This document shows, piece by piece, positions 30,156 through 43,100 of a DNA stretch of 64,000 bases. A model generated the notes under the pieces. The model was given only the letters and a program-made list of their open reading frames with translations. It was not told where the DNA came from and ran no database searches. The stretch is from Trichopria drosophilae (Eukaryota > Arthropoda > Insecta > Hymenoptera > Diapriidae), in assembly GCA_030407085.1 (NCBI GenBank), contig CM059584.1:67160501-67224500 (forward strand). Direction: 5' to 3'. A program made the position numbers and the translations under genes. How positions within the stretch are numbered: the first letter of the stretch is position 1; each line of letters opens with the position of its first letter.

Positions 30156-30413
30156 AAAGTTTTAAACGAGAGCAAAACAAACCTTCAATTGTTTTATCAA
30201 GTTCGCCCGATCCTTGACAGCCGCCAGAAGTGAGCATAACCAAATTTAGAGAAATAAAGTGAAGAAATAGTAAAATAATCGAGCTCAAAAGTAATCTGGC
30301 ATTACTGATATTTTTGCAAAATAATGTATAAAGAATTTACAGTCAGTCCCGATGCTCGCAATTGCATACGCTGCCCGCCACGGCCATCAGAAACTTACTG
30401 AAGCGATTTTGAT
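30156..30413 (+). repeat. Satellite spacer S, copy 8
   Basis: Located 1541 bp after copy 7. It has 'aaacgagagc' for 'aaacgcgagc', and 'cagtcagtcccg' as in copies 6 and 9. Confidence 0.9.
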
Positions 30414-30840
30414 GATGCTAGGCAACATCAAATCGCGTGCATTTTTGTTGTTATTTTAAATGGACAATTTGAAACATTTTAAGACCAGTCTCGATGTCCG
30501 CACTTGAATAGACTGACCTCCAGGGCCCGCTGAAGACTAATTATGCGATTTTGATGACGTTAGGTAACATCAAATCGCGTGCATTTTTGATATTATTTTT
30601 AATGAATTTTTTAACGATTTTTAAGCCCTGTGTCGTCGCTCGCACTTCAATAGATCGCCCTGCACGAAAATCGATGATTACTCAGCGGTCATTTTGCTGA
30701 CGTTAGGCAACATCAAATCGCGTGCATTTTTGATATTATTTTAAATGGACAATTTGAAACATATTAAGACCAGTCTCGATCTCCGCACTTGAATAAACTG
30801 ACCTCCAGGGCCTGATGAAGACTACTTATGCGATTTTGAT

Positions 30841-31098
30841 AAAGTTTTAAACGCGAGCAAAACAAACCTTCAATTGTTTTATCAAGTTCGCACGACCCTT
30901 GACAGCCGCCAGAAATGAGCATAACCAAATTTAGAGAAATAAAGTGAAGAAATAGTAAAATAATCGAGCTCAAATGTAATCTGGCATTACTGATATTTTT
31001 GCAAAATAATGTATAAAGAATTTACAGTCAGTCCCGATGCTCGCAATTGCATACGCTGCCCGCCACGGCCATCAGAAACTTACTGATGCGATTTTGAT
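30841..31098 (+). repeat. Satellite spacer S, copy 9 (last)
   Basis: Located 685 bp after copy 8, with 'gttcgcacgaccc' for 'gttcgcccgatcc'. I find no further spacer downstream to 64000; the array changes character after this copy. Confidence 0.9.
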
Positions 31099-31101
31099 GA
31101 T

Positions 31102-34100
31102 GTTAGGCAACATCAAATCGCGTGCATTTTTTATATTATTTTAAATGGACAATTTGACACATTTTAAGACCATTCTCGATGTCCGCACTTGAATAGACTG
31201 ACCTCCAGGGCCCGCTGAAGACTATTTATGCGATTTTGATGACGTTACGTAACATCAAATCGCGTGAATTTTTTAACGTTTTTTAAGACCTGTGTCGTCG
31301 CTCGCACTTCAATAGATTGCCCTGCACGAAAATCGATGATTACTCAGCGGTCATTTTGATGACGTTAGGCAACATCAAATCGCGTGCATTTTTGATATTA
31401 TTTTAATTTTGGATATTATTTTTAACGAATTTTTTAACGATTTTTAAGACCTGTGTCGTCGCTCGCACTTCAATAGATCGCCCTGCACGAAAATCGATGA
31501 TTTCTCAGCGGTCATTTTGATGACGTTAGGCAACATCAAATCGCGGGCATTTTTGATATTATTTTAATTGGACAATTTGAAAGATTTTAAGACCAGTTTC
31601 GATGTCCGCACTTGAAAAGACTCCCCTCCAGGGCCCGCTGAAGACTACTTATGCGATTTTGATGACGTTAGGCAACATCAAATAACGTGCATTTTTGATA
31701 TTATTTTAAATGGACAATTTGAAACATTTTAAGACCAGTCTCGATGTCCCCACTTGAATAGACTGCCCTCCAGGGCCCGCTGAAGAGTACTTGTGCGATT
31801 TTTATGACGTTAGGCAACATCAAATCGCGTGCATTTTTGATATTATTTTAATTGGACAATTTGAAACATTTTAAGACCAGTTTCGATGTCCTCACTTGAA
31901 AAGACTGCCCTCCAGGGCCCGCTGAAGACTACTTATGCGATTATGATGACGTTAGGCAACATCCAATCGCGTGCATTTGGTTATTATTTTTAACGAATTT
32001 TTTAACGATTTTTAAGACCAGTGTCGTCGCTCGCACTTCAATAGATTGCCCTGCACGAAAATCGATGATTACTCAGCAGCCATTTTGATGACGTTAGGCA
32101 ACATCTAATCGCGTGCGTTTTTATATTATATTTAAAGGACAATTTGAAACACTTTAAGACCAGTCTCGATATCCGCACTTGAATAGACTGACTTCCAGGG
32201 CCCGCTGAAGACTACTTATGCGATTTTGATGACGTTAGGCAACATCAAATCGCGTGAATTTTTTAACGTTTTTTAAGACCTGTGTCATCGCTCGCACTTC
32301 AATAGATCGCCCTGCACGAAAATCGATGATTACTCAGCGGTCATTTTGATGACGTTAGGCAACATCAAATCGCGTGCCTTTTTTGATATTATTTTAAATG
32401 GACAATTTTATTTTAATTTTGGATATTATTTTTAACGAATTTTTTAACGATTTTTAAGACCTGTGCCGTCGCTCGCACTTCAATAGATCGCCCTGCACGA
32501 AAATCGATGATTACTCAGCGGTCATTTTGATGACGTTAGGCAACGTCAAATCTCTTGCATTTTTGATATTATTTTAAATGTTCAATTTAAAACATTTTAA
32601 GACCAGTCTCTATGTCCGCACTTGAAAAGACTGCTCTGCAGGGCCCGCTGAAGATTACTTATGCGATTTTGAAGACGTTCGGCAACATCAAATCGCATGC
32701 ATTTTTGATATTGTTTTAATGAATATTTATTGATTTTTAAGACGTGTCGTCGGTCGCACTTCAATAGATTGCCCTGCACGAAAATCGATGATTACGCAGC
32801 GGCCATTTTGATGACGTTAGGCAACATCAAATCACGTGCTTTTTTATATTATATTTAAAGGACAATTCGAAAAATTGTAAGACTTGTCTCAATGTCCGCA
32901 CTTGAATAGACTGACTTCCAGGGCCCGCTGAAGACTACTTATGCGATTTTGATGACGTTAGGCAACATCCAATCGCGTGCATTTTTGATATTATTTTAAA
33001 TGGACAATTTGAAACATTTTAAGACCAGTCTCGATGTCCGCACTTGAATATACTGCCCTCCAGGGTCCGCTGAAGAGCACTTATGCCATTTTTATGACGG
33101 TAGGCAACATCAAATCGCGTGCATTTTTGATATTATTTTAATTGGACAATTTGAAACATTTTAAGACCAGTCTCGATATCCGCACTTGTATAGACTGACC
33201 TCCAGGGCCCGCTAAAGATTACTTATGCGATTTTGATGACGTAAGGCAACATCCAATCGCGTGCATTTTTGATATTATTTTAAATGGACAATTTGAAACA
33301 TTTTAAGACCAGTCTCGATGTCCGCACTTGAATATACTGCCCTCCAGGGTCCGTTGAAGAGCACTTATGCGATTTTTATGACGGTAGGCAACATGAAATC
33401 GCGTGCATTTTTGATATTATTTTAATTGGACAATTTGAAACATTTTAAGACCAGTTTCAATGTCCGCACTTGAATAGACTGACATCGAGGACCCGCTGAA
33501 GTCTACTTCTGCGATTTTTATGACGTTAGGCAACATCAAATCGCGTGCATTTTTGATATTATTTTTAATGAATTTTTTAACGATTTTTAAGCCCTGTATC
33601 GTCGCTCGCACTTCAATAGATCGCCCTGCACGAAAATCGATGATTACTCAGCGGTCATTTTGCTGACGTTAGGCAACATCAAATCGCGTGCATTTGGATA
33701 TTATTTTTAACGAATTTTTTAAAGATTTTTAAGACCTGTGTCGTCACTCGCACTTCAATAGATCGCCTTGCACGAAAATCGATGATTACTCAGCGGTCAT
33801 TATGATGACGTTAGGCAACAGCATATCGCGTGCATTTTTGATATTATTTTAAATGGACAATTTGAAACATTTTAAGACCAGTCTCAATGTCCGCACTTGA
33901 ATAAACTGCCCTCCACGAAATCGAAGACTACTTCTGCGATTTTTATGACGTTAGGCAACATCAAATCGCGTGCATTTTTTATATTATTTTTAATCATTTT
34001 TTTAACGATTTTTAAGACCTGTGTCGTCGCTCGCGCTTCAATAGATCGCCTTGCACGAAAATCGATGATTACTCAGCGGTCATTATGATGACGTTAGGCA

Positions 34101-37100
34101 ACAGCATATCACGTGCATTTTTGATATTATTTTAAATGGACAATTTGAAACATTTTAAGACCAGTCTCGATGTCCGCACTTGAATAGACTGACCTCCAGG
34201 GCACGCTGAAGTATACTTATGCGATTTTGATGACGTTAGGCAGCATCAAATCGCGTGCATTTGGATATTATTTTTAACGAATTTTTTAACGATTTTTAAG
34301 ACCTGTGTCGTCGCTCGCACTTCAATAGATTGCCCTGCACGAAAATCGATGATCACTCAGCGGCCATTTTGATGACGTTAGGCAACATCAAATCGCGTAC
34401 ATTTTTGATATTGTTTTTAATGATTATTTAACGATTTTTAAGAAGTGTCGTCGGTCGCACTTGAATAGATCGCCCAGCACGAAAATCGATGATTACTCAG
34501 CCGTCATTTTGATGACGTTAGGCAACATCAAATTGCGTGCATTTTTAATATTAATTTAAATGGATAATTTGAAACATTTTAAGACCAGTCTCAATGTCCG
34601 CACTTGAATAGACTGCCCTCCAGGGCCCGCTGAAGAGTACTTATGCGATTTTTATGACGTTAGGCAACATCAAATCGCCCGCATTTTTGATATTATTTTA
34701 ATTGGACAATTTGAAACATTTTAAGACCAGTCTCGATGTCCGCACATGAATAGACTGCCCTCCAGGGCCCGCTGAAGAGTACTTATGCGATTTTTATGAC
34801 GTTAGGCAACATCAAATCGCGTGCATTTGGATAATATATTTAACGAATTTTTTAACGATTTTTAAGACCTGTGTCGTCGCTCGCACTTCAATAGATCGCC
34901 TTACACGAAAATCGATGATTACTCAGCGGTCATTTTGATGACGCTGGGCAACATCAAATCGCATGCATTTTTGATATTGTTTTAAATGACCAATTTGAAA
35001 CATTTTAAGACCAGTCTCAATGTCCGCACTTGAAAAGACTGACCTCCAGGGCCCGCTGAAGACTACTTATGCGATTTTTATGACGTCAGGCAACATCAAA
35101 TCGCGTGCATTTTTGATATTGTTGTTAATGAATATTTAACGATTTTTAAGACGTGTCGTCGGTCGCACTTCAATAGATCGCCCAGCACGAAAATCGATGA
35201 TTACTCAACGGTCATTTTGATGACGTTAGGCAACATCAAATTGCGTGCATTTTTGATATTATTTAATTTTGGATATTATTTTTAACGAATTTTTTAACGA
35301 TTTTGAAGGCCTGTGTCGTCGCTCGCACTTCAATAGATTGTCCTGCACGAAAATCGATGATTACTTATGCGATTTTGATGACGTTAGGCAACATCCAATC
35401 GCGTGCATTTGGATATTATTTTTAACGAATTTTTTAACGATTTTTAAAACCTGTGTCGTCGGTCGCACTTCAATAGATAGCCCAGCACGAAAATCGATGA
35501 TTACTCAGCGGTCATTTTGATGACGTTAGGCAACATCAAATCGCGTGCATTTTTGATATTATTTTAACTGGACAGTTTGAAACATTTTAAGACCAGTCTC
35601 GATGCCCCCACTAGAATATACTGCCCTCCAGGGCCCGCTGAAGACTACTTATGCGATTTTGATGACGTTAGGCAACATCCAATCGCGTGCATTTGGATAT
35701 TATTTTTAACGAATTTTTTAACGATTTTTAAGACCTGTGTCGTCGCTCGCACTTCAATAGATTGCCCTGCACGAAAATCGATGATCACTCAGCGGCCATT
35801 TTGATGACGTTAGGCAACATCAAATCGCGTGCATTTTTGATATTGTTTTTAATGACTATTTAACGATTTTTAAGAAGTGTTGTCGGTCGCAGTTGTATAG
35901 ATCGCCCAGCCCGGATGATTACTCAGCGATTTTGATGACGTTAGGCAACATCAAATCGCGTGCATTTTGATATTATTTTAAATGGATAATTTGAAACATT
36001 TTAAGACCTGTGTCGTCGCTCGCACTTGAATAGACTGCCCTCCGGGGCCCGCTGAAAACTACTTATGCGATTTTGATGACGTTAGGCAACATCAAATCGC
36101 GTGCATTTTTGATATTATTTTAAATGGATAATTTGAAACATTTTAAGACCAGTCTCGATGTCCGCACTTGAATAGACTGCCCTCCAGGGCCCGCTGAAGA
36201 GTACTTATGCGATTTTTATGACGTTAGGCAACATCCAATCGCGTGCATTTGGATATTATTTTTAACGAATTTTTTAACGATTTTTAAGACCTGTGTCGTC
36301 GCTCGCACTTCAATAGATTGCCCTGCACGAAAATCGATGATCACTCAGCGGCCATTTTGATGACGTTAGGCAACATCAAATCGCGTGCATTTTTGATATT
36401 ATTTTAATTGGACAATTTGAAACATTTTAAGACCAGTCTCGATATCCGCACTTAAATAGACTGCCCTCCAGGGTCCGCTGAAGACTACTGATGCGATTTT
36501 GATGACGTTAGGCAACATCAAATCCCGTGCATTTTTGATATTGTTTTAATGAATATTTATTGATTTTTAAGACGTGTCGTCGGTCGCACTTCAATAGATC
36601 GCCCAGCACGAAAATCGATGATTACTCAGCGGTCATTTTGATGACGTTAGGCAACATCAAATCGTGTGCGTTTTTGATATTATTTTAATTTTGGATATTA
36701 TTTTTAACAAATTTTTTAACGATTTTTAAGACCTGTGTCGTCGCTCGCACTTCAATAAATTGCCCTGCACGAAAATCGATGATTACGCAGCGGCCATTTT
36801 GATGACGTTAGGCAACATTCAATCGCGTGCATTTGGATATTATTTTTAACGAATTTTTTTACGATTTTTAAGACCTGTGTCGTCGCTCGCACTTCAATTG
36901 ATCTCCTTGCACGAAAATCGATGATTACTCAACGGTCATTATGATGACGTTAGGCAACAGCATATCACGTGCATTTTTGATATTATTTTAACTGGACTGT
37001 TTGAAACATTTTAAGACCAGTCTCGATGCCCCCACTAGAATATACTGCGCTCCAGGGCCCGCTGAAGACTACTTATGCGATTTTGATGACGTTAGGCAAC

Positions 37101-40100
37101 ATCCAATCGCGTGCAGTTGGATATTATTTTTAACGAATTTTTTAACGATTTTTAAGACCTGTGTCGTCGCTCGCACTTCAATAGATTGCCCTGCACGAAA
37201 ATCGATGATCACTCAGCGGCCATTTTGATGACGTTAGGCAACATCAAATCGCGTGCATTTTTTATATTGTTTTTAATGATTATTTAACGATTTTTAAGAA
37301 GTGTCGTCGGTCGCACTTGTATAGATCGCCCAGCACGAAAATCGATGATTACTCAGCGGTCATTTTGATGACGTTAGGCAACATCAAATTGCGTGCATTT
37401 TTGATATTATTTTAAATGGATAAATTGAAACATTTTAAGACCGGTTTCGATGTCTGCACTTGAATAGACTGCCCTCCAGGGCCCGCTGAAGAGTACTTAT
37501 GCGATTTTTATGACGTTAGGCAACATCAAATCGCCTGCATTTTTGATATTATTTTAAATGGATAATTTGAAACATTTTAAGACCGGTCTCGATGTCCGTA
37601 CTTGAATAGACTGACCTCCAGGGCCCGCTGAAGACTACTTATGCGATTTTGATGACGTTAGGCAACATCCAATAGCGTGCATTTGGATATTATTTTTAAT
37701 GAATTTTTTAACGATTTTTAAGACCTGTATCGTCGCTCGCACTTCAATAGATCGCCCTGCACGAAAATCAATGATTACTCAGCGGTCATTTTGATGACGC
37801 TAGGCAACATCAAATCGCATGCATTTTTGATATTGTTTTAAATGGACAAATTGAAACATTTTAAGACCAGTCTCGATATCCGCACTTCAATAGACTGCTC
37901 TCCAGAGCCCGCTGAAGAGTACTTATGCGATTTTTATGACGTTAGGCAACATCAAATCGCCTGCATTTTTGATATTATTTTAATTGGACAATTTGAAACA
38001 TTTTAAGACTAGTCTCGATGTCCCCACTAGAATAGACCGCCCTCCAGGGCCCGCTGAAGACTACTTATGCGATTTTTATGACGTCAGGCAACATCAAATC
38101 GCGTGCATTTTTTATATTGTTTTTAATGAATATTTAACGATTTTTAAGACGTGTCGTCGGTCGCACTTCAATAGATCGCCCAGCACGAAAATCGATGATT
38201 ACTCAACGGTCATTTTGATGACGTTAGGCAACATCAAATTGCGTGCATTTTTTATATTATTTTAAATGGATAATTTGAAACATTTTAAGACCAGTCTCGA
38301 TATCCGCACTTGTATAGACTGACATCGAGGGCCCGCTGAAGACTACTTATGCGATTTTGATGATGTTAGGCAACATCAAATTGCGTGCATTGTTTATATT
38401 ATTTTAAATGGATAATTTGAAACATTTTAAGACCAGTCTCGATATCCGCACTTGCATATACTGACATCGAGGGCCCGCTGAAGACTACTTATGCGATTTT
38501 GATGACGTTAAGCAACATCCAATCGCGTGCATTTGGATAATATATTTAACGAATTTTTTAACGATTTTTAAGACCTGTGTCGTTGCTCGCACTTCAATAG
38601 ATTGCCCTGCACGAAAATCGATGATCACTCAGCGGCCATTTTGATGACGTTAGGCAACATCAAATCTCGTGCTTTTTTATATTATATTTAAAGGACAATT
38701 TGAAACATTTTAAGACCAGTCTCAATGTCCGCACTTGAAAAGACTGACCTCCAGGGCCCGCTAAAGACTACTTATGCGATTTTGATGACGTTAGGCAACA
38801 TCAAATCGCGTGCATTTTTGTCATTATTTTAAATGGACAATTTGAAACATTTTAAGACCAGTCTCGATGTCCGCACTTGAAAAGACTGACCTCCAGGGCC
38901 CGCTAAACACTACTTATGCGATTTTGATGACGTAAGGCAACATCAAATCGCGTGCATTTTTGTTATTATTTTAAATGGACAATTTGAAACATTTTAAGAC
39001 CAGTCTCGATGTCCGCACTTGAATAGACTGCCCTCCAGGGCCCGCTGAAGAGTACTTATGCGATTTTTATGACGTTAGGCAACATCAAATCGCCTGCATT
39101 TTTGATATTATTTTAATTGGACAATTTGAAACATTTTAAGACCAGTTTCGATGTCCGCACTTGAATAGACTGACATCGAGGGCCCGCTGAAGACTACTTG
39201 TGCGGTTTTTATGATGATAGTCAAAATCAAATCGCGTGCATTTTTTATATTATTTTTAATGAATTTTTTAACAATTTTTAAGACCTATGTCGTCGGTCGC
39301 ACTTGAATAGATCGCCCAGCACGAAAATCGATGATTACTCAGCGGTCATTTTGATGACGTTAGGCTACATCAAATCGCGTGCATTTTTTATATTATTTTA
39401 AAAGGACAATTTGAAATATTTTAAGACCAGTCTCGATGTCTGTACTTGAATAGGCTGACCTCCAGGGCACGCTGAAGAATACTTATGCGATTTGGATGAC
39501 GTTAGGCAGCATCAAATCGCGTGCATTTTTGATATTATTTTTAATGAATTTTTTAACGATTTTTAAGACCTGTGTCGTCGCTCGCACTTCAATAGATCGC
39601 CCTACACGAAAATCGAAGATTACTCAGCGGTCATTTTGAAGACGTTAGGCGACATCAAATCGCGTGCATTTTTAATATTAATTTAAATGGATAATTTGAA
39701 ACATTTTAAGACCAGTCTCGATGTCTGCACTTGAATAGACTGACCTCCAGGGCACGCTGAAGACTACTTATGCGATTTTGATGACGTTAGGCAACATCCG
39801 ATCGCGTGCATTTGGATATTATTTTTAACGAATTTTTTAACGATTTTTAAGACCTGTGTCGTCGCTCGCACTTCAATAGATTGCCCTGCACGAAAATCGA
39901 TGATCACTCAGCGGCCATTTTGATGACGTTAGGCAACATCAAATCGCGTGCATTTTTGATATTGTTTTTAATGGACAATTTGAAACATTTTAAGACCAGT
40001 CTCGATGTCTGTACTTGAATAGGCTGACCTCCAGGGCACGCTGAAGAATACTTATGCGATTTGGATGACGTTAGGCAGCATCAAATCGCGTGCATTTTTG

Positions 40101-43100
40101 ATATTATTTTTAATGAATTTTTTAACGATTTTTAAGACCTGTGTCGTCGCTCGCACTTCAATAGATCGCCCTACACGAAAATCGAAGATTACTCAGCGGT
40201 CATTTTGATGACGTTAGGCTACATCAAATCGCGTGCATTTTTTATATTATTTTAAAAGGACAATTTGAAACATTTTAAGACCGGTCTCGATGTCCGCACT
40301 TGAATAGACTGACCTCCAGGGCCGCTGAAGACTACTTATGCGATGTTGATGACGTTAGGCAACATCCAATCGCGTGCATTTGGATATTATTTTTAACGAA
40401 TTTTTTAACGATTTTTAAGACCTGTATCGTCGCTCGCACTTCAATAGATTGCGCTGCACGAAAATCGATGATCACACAGCGGCCATTTTGATGACGTTAG
40501 GCAACATCAAATCTCGTGCTTTTTTATATTATATTTAAAGGACAATTTGAAACATTTTAAGACCAGTCTCAATGTCCGCACTTGAAAAGACTGACCTCCA
40601 GGGCCCGCTGAAGAGTACTTATGCGATTTTTATGACGTTAGGCAACTTCAAATCGCCTGCATTTTTGATATTATTTTAATTGGACAATTTGAAACATTTT
40701 AAGACCAGTTTCGATGTCCGCACTTGAATAGACTGACATCGAGGACCCGCTGAAGTCTACTTATGCGATTTTTATGACGTTAGGCAACATCAAATCGCGT
40801 GCATTTTTGATATTATTTTTAATGAATTTTTTAACGATTTTTAAGACCTGTGTCGTCGCTCGCACTTCAATAGATCGCCTTACACGAAAATCGATGATTA
40901 CTCAGCGGTCATTTTGATGACGCTGGGCAACATCAAATCGCATGCATTTTTGATATTGTTTTAAATGACCAATTTGAAACATTTTAAGACCAGTCTCGAT
41001 GCCCCCACTAGAATAGACTGCCCTCCAGGGCCCGCTGAAGACAACTTATGCGATTTTTATGACTTCAGGTAACATCAAATCGCGTGCATTTTGGATATTA
41101 TTTTTAATGCATTTTTTAACGATTTTTAAGACCTGTGTCGTCGCTCGCACTTCAATAGATCGCCCTACACGAAAATCGAAGATTACTCAGCGGTCATTTT
41201 GATGACGTTAGGCAACATCAAATCGCGTGCATTTTTGATATTATTTTAACTGGACAGTTGGAAACATTTTAAGACCAGTCCCGATGCCCCCACTAGAATA
41301 TACTGCCCTCCAGGGCCCGCTGAAGACTACTTATGCGATTTTGATGACGTTAGGCAACATCCAATCGCGTGCATTTGGATATTATTTTTAACGAATTTTT
41401 TAACGATTTTTAAGACCTGTGTCGTCGCTCGCACTTCAATAGATTGCCCTGCACGAAAATCGATGATCACTCAGCGGCCATTTTAATGACGTTAGGCAAC
41501 ATCAAATCGCGTGCATTTTTGATATTATTTCAAATGGATAATTTGAAACATTTTAAGACCAGTCTCGATATACGCACTTGTATAGACTGACATCGAGAGC
41601 CCGCTGAAGACTACTTATGCGAGTGTGATGACGTTAGGCAACATACAATCGCGTGCATTTGGATAATATATTTAACGAATTTTTTAACGATTTTTAAGAC
41701 CTGTGTCGTCGCTCGCACTTCAATAGATCGCCCAGCACGAAAATCGATGATTACTCAACGGTCATTTTGATGACGTTAGGCAACATCAAATTGCGTGCAT
41801 TTTTGATATTATTTCAAATGGATAATTTGAAACATTTTAAGACCAGTCTCGATGTCCGTACTTGAATAGACTGCCCTCCAGGGCCCGCTGAAGAGTACTT
41901 ATGCGATTTTTATGACGTTAGGCAACATCAAATCGCCTGCATTTTTGATATTATTTTAATTGGACAATTTGAAACATTTTAAGACCAGTCTCGATGTCCG
42001 CACTTGAATAGACTGCCCTCCAGGGCCCGCTGAAGAGTACTTATGCGATTTTTATGACGTTAGGCAACATCAAATCGCGTGCATTTTTGATATTATTTTA
42101 ACTGGAAAGTTTGAAACATTTTAAGACCAGTCTCGATATCCGCACTTAAATAGACTGCCCTCCAGGGTCCGCTGAAGACTACTGATGCGATTTTGATGAC
42201 GTTAGGCAACATCAAATCCCGTGCATTTTTGATATTGTTTTAATGAATATTTATTGATTTTTAAGACGTGTCGTCGGTCGCACTTCAATAGATCGCCCAG
42301 CACGAAAATCGATGATTACTCAGCGGTCATTTTGAAGACGTTAGGCAACATCAAATCGCGTGCATTTTTTATATTATTTAATTTTGGATATTATTTTTAA
42401 CGAATTTTTTAACGATTTTGAAGGCCTGTGTCGTCGCTCGCACTTCAATAGATTGTCCTGCACGAAAATCGATGATTACTCAGCAGCCATTTTGAAGACG
42501 TTAGGTAACATCAAAACGCGTGCATTTTTGATATTGTTTTTAATGATTATTTAACGATTTTTAAGAAGTGTCGTCGGTCGCACTTGAATAGATCGCCCAG
42601 CACGAAAATCGATGATTACTCAGCGGTCATTTTGATGACGTTAGGCAACATCAAATCGCATGCATTTTTGATATTGTTTTAAATGACCAATTTGAAACAT
42701 TTTAAGACCTGTCTCGATGCCCCCACTAGAATAGACTGCCCTCCAGGGCCCGCTGAAGACAACTTATGCTATTTTTATGACGTTAGGCAACATTCAATCG
42801 CGTGCATTTGGATATTATTTTTAACGAATTTTTTAACGATTTTTAAGACCTGTGTCGTCGCTCGCACTTCAATAGATCGCCTTACACGAAAATCGATGAT
42901 TACTCAGCGGTCATTTTGATGACGCTAGGCAACATCAAATCGCATGCATTTTTGATATTATTTTTAATGAATTTTTTAACGATTTTTAAGACCTGTGTCG
43001 TCGCTCGCACTTCAATAGATCGCCCTACACGAAAATCGAAGATTACTCAGCGGTCATTTTGAAGACGTTATGCGATTTTGATGACGTTAGGCAACATCAA

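Larger units (their letters stand above)
20158..31101 (+). repeat. Satellite block 1: higher-order repeats punctuated by a spacer
   Basis: Monomers here are of the 'taagccctgtgtcg' B type and 'actaattatgc/ctatttatgc' A type, with little divergence. They form higher-order units separated by a 259-bp spacer S. The unit starting after the spacer at 20688 is A B A B A B A A' B A, then S, giving 1683 bp. The same 1683-bp length occurs for 24338-26020, and 22371-24337 is 1967 bp, i.e. one extra B-A dimer. Later units are shorter. The order and private variants (such as 'gatgatgtt' in the second monomer and 'agggaac' in the third) are kept between units, which shows whole units were amplified. Confidence 0.92.

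Noticed and set aside
20611..30973. Repeated 69-codon minus-strand open frames (six near-identical copies)
   Set aside because: They are readings across the satellite spacer and adjoining monomer. The near-identity comes from repeat amplification, and no domain or start context supports coding.
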